Positions 1 to 64,000 of a stretch of 64,000 nt of DNA are shown here, piece after piece (the stretch's first letter is position 1; each line of letters starts with the position of its first letter). The notes under the pieces are model-generated. The model had not been told where the DNA came from. It worked only from the letters and a program-made list of their open reading frames with translations, and ran no database searches. Position numbers and translations under genes: made by a program. This stretch comes from Amorphochlora amoebiformis (taxonomy: Eukaryota; Cercozoa; Chlorarachniophyceae): NCBI GenBank assembly GCA_054601695.1, contig BAAHQB010000075.1:124001-188000 (forward strand), read 5' to 3'.

Positions 1-22
1 ATATTTAAATATACACATATAC

Positions 23-59
<37 letters not shown>

Positions 60-201
60 ATTATACATACTATACATGTGAATGCACATCCATCAGTATA
101 TGTATACATAGATATTTATATAATCATATATATATTATATAATGTGTATATGTAGATATACAATACTCATACACGTACATACTATACTCGTTTCTTACAA
201 G

Positions 202-3029
<2,828 letters not shown>

Positions 3030-3369
3030 AATTTTATCTATATTAGTTTGAAGTCATTACGGCCGAAAAGTTATTTAGTTGCATTGAATCATTGCACCTC
3101 ATCTTGTTACATCTAGTACAGACGTACATTTATTTATAGTACTCTATAATCAGTAAATACTATGCACGATAATGTTCAATAGTACTCAGTATGTATGCGC
3201 ATGCCGATGTATATATATATATATATCTCGATCGCAAATTTTCTAGGATTTTAAGACCTTAATAAATAAAAACTTTGCGGCCAGCCTTCTTTCTAGTCTC
3301 TAGCTTCTCGATGTTTTTTGCCAGCCTACAAGGCTTAGCGGCCCTACAATTCATTAACACAAGATATAA
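3030..3369. other. A/B convergent intergenic region with overlapping 3' UTR signals
   Basis: This 340 bp gap between the stop codons of genes A (+) and B (-) has ordinary base composition and only one short TA run near 3210. It holds an AATAAATAAA poly(A)-type signal on the + strand at 3261-3270. On the - strand it holds AATAAA (TTTATT on +, about 3129-3134). The two signals lie past each other, so the mature 3' ends probably overlap by about 130 nt (inference). Confidence 0.55.
3261..3270 (+). terminator. Candidate poly(A) signal of gene A
   Basis: Two overlapping AATAAA hexamers lie about 232 nt after the gene A stop codon, at a typical position for a 3' processing signal. Confidence 0.45.
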
Positions 3370-25583
<22,214 letters not shown>

Positions 25584-25814
25584 GGCGACAGGTCACGATG
25601 GTATGTCACGATGTTAACTTATATTAAGCCAGAGATATGATGATAAGACCAAAGGATATCATTAGATATTTGAACTCGATATAATCGATATACACGTGTC
25701 TATCCCTTTTATATTTGGATTCCGACCCGAAAAGATTCCCTTTGAATATTCTCTTTTGCCCCTGGTGTTCCTAGGCAGCCAGCATCCCGATTCCACACTG
25801 ACCCGATCCCAACG
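25584..25814. promoter_or_regulatory. Shared divergent promoter region of genes B and C
   Basis: These 231 bp separate the start codons of gene B (-) and gene C (+). Composition is balanced and there is no TA tract. No clear TATA box can be singled out. Both transcripts must start within or close to this stretch (inference). Confidence 0.6.
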
Positions 25815-33133
<7,319 letters not shown>

Positions 33134-33895
33134 GAGCACAAGAGCAGAGTTTTCTCGATCTCGGCGCCGACAGCCTGATCAAAGCATAATTCGTCATACT
33201 AGCGCTGCTAACCATAAGCTGAATGATTTGCTACCAGGCAGCTTATTTAGTTGTAAGGCGGTCCATAATCGTATTTTACCGTTTTGATTATAACTGACAA
33301 AATAAATCAATCATACTCATCCTATCCTAAAACTATTAAAATCCTAGATATAAGTATACCTATAGACTAGATAGACTAGATCTTGCCTAGATGCACCACT
33401 GGATTATTTCTAGTGTCTACTGCCAGACTACTGGATCTAAACTCTAGCTGATTACTAGATTAATCACTGTGGGAGGAGTCTGGCACTTTTACGTACTGGT
33501 TTAGACTTTGTAGACTTTATGTAAAAACAACCAAGAATCTAGAGAACAATTATAACAGGTTTCCCATGATACCCTCTAGACCCTACTGTGGCAGCAGTGA
33601 TACAAGTCACAGGACGAATTGTTTACGTACGTCTGATCAGGTTCCTAGAGTTCTAGCAGTTGGTACGCACCTATCTAGCCTATTGCCTATTAGCTAGTAG
33701 CTATATATACACTGGCTAGCTCCTTTACTTGTTGTTATAGAACCACATGTAGTTAGACACTAAGGCTAGTAGTCCTATACTAGTATACTCTAGTACTGCT
33801 ATCCCGGCCGCGTATCCATCTACTAGATCTAGTCCATACACTAGATACAGTTCTATCTGGGGTTTAAATTTTAATTTAAGACAGTTGAACTTGAC
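33134..33895. other. C/D convergent intergenic region, rich in CTAG
   Basis: This is 762 bp between the stops of genes C (+) and D (-). An AATAAA at 33301-33306 could end gene C. From about 33340 to 33860 the tetramer CTAG occurs more than 20 times, often as CTAGA or ACTAG, with little (TA)n. No coding exon was found. Confidence 0.6.
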
Positions 33896-46177
<12,282 letters not shown>

Positions 46178-46370
46178 GTGGCCTGGGGGCCAGAGGGGAA
46201 TTTCAGGGCGTTAACACGCCCGGCAGCCGGTAGCCCGTCAACCGAACGTGACAGACCCTTCGATCACACATAGGACATCCCAAGGACAGTTAAAAATATC
46301 GTCTGGGACACCCCCGGGACAAACCATCCGCGGGCGCCGGGGACACCCCCGGGACAAACTATTTCGGATC
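46178..46370. promoter_or_regulatory. Shared divergent promoter region of genes D and E with GC-rich direct repeats
   Basis: Only 193 bp separate the start codons of D (-) and E (+). The element GGGACACCCCCGGGACAAAC occurs at about 46305-46324 and again at about 46340-46359, with a looser relative (AGGACATCCCAAGGACAG) at 46272-46289. It is the most GC-rich stretch in the window. A role in control of both genes is inference. Confidence 0.6.
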
Positions 46371-63834
<17,464 letters not shown>

Positions 63835-64000
63835 GTTTAATTATTGCTGTATATTTATACATGCATGTACATGTATCCATATAATACATACAAACATATA
63901 CATACATATATATATATATATACATACATGATATATACATATATATATATATACATGTATATATATATTATATATATATATATATATATATTTATATTAT

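Noticed and set aside
53-58. A tRNA or rRNA gene anywhere in the window
   Set aside because: I looked for cloverleaf arms, A/B boxes and conserved rRNA segments in the non-repetitive stretches and saw none; all such stretches were explained by exons, promoters or satellites.

Overview
The window comes from an intron-rich microbial eukaryote nuclear genome. All splicing I could trace is GT-AG, exons are 27-455 nt and of balanced base composition, stop usage is standard, and introns are saturated with (TA)n. TTAGGG-type arrays occur inside introns, which fits a lineage with TTAGGG telomeres. I cannot name the lineage from sequence alone; a protist or alga is my inference. No bacterial operons, rRNA, tRNA or CRISPR were seen.

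I rebuilt five protein genes by hand by matching exon phases across GT-AG junctions; joined exons close without stops. Gene A (+, about 202-3029, 5' end outside the window) is the C-terminal 266 residues of an extracellular-type protein. Gene B (-, 25583-3370, 26 exons, 652 aa) starts with a signal peptide and ends in an array of degenerate EF-hand-like loops. Gene C (+, 25815-33133, 13 exons, 319 aa) is a nucleotide-sugar transporter of the GDP-sugar type. Gene D (-, 46177-33896, 15 exons, 480 aa) is an AAAP-type amino-acid permease. Gene E (+, 46371 to beyond the right edge, at least 23 exons, 699 aa visible) is a secreted right-handed beta-helix (pectin-lyase-like) protein. Coding sequence is only about 11% of the window.

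The order is A> <B C> <D E>. Intergenic gaps are short (about 340, 231, 762 and 193 bp) and nearly free of TA repeats, whereas introns reach several kb. The expansion is therefore confined to introns.

The most unusual feature is how introns have grown. Next to many exons, the splice junction plus 20-60 nt of the adjoining exon has been copied again and again into the intron, usually with a (TA)n spacer. Donor-side copies always lie downstream of their exon and acceptor-side copies always upstream. I call these splice-junction ladders; the largest has 18 copies (34520-36100, gene D).

Genes C and E, and possibly A, point to glycan or extracellular-matrix biology: sugar-nucleotide import into the Golgi and secreted carbohydrate-active or polysaccharide-binding proteins. 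A joint role is inference.
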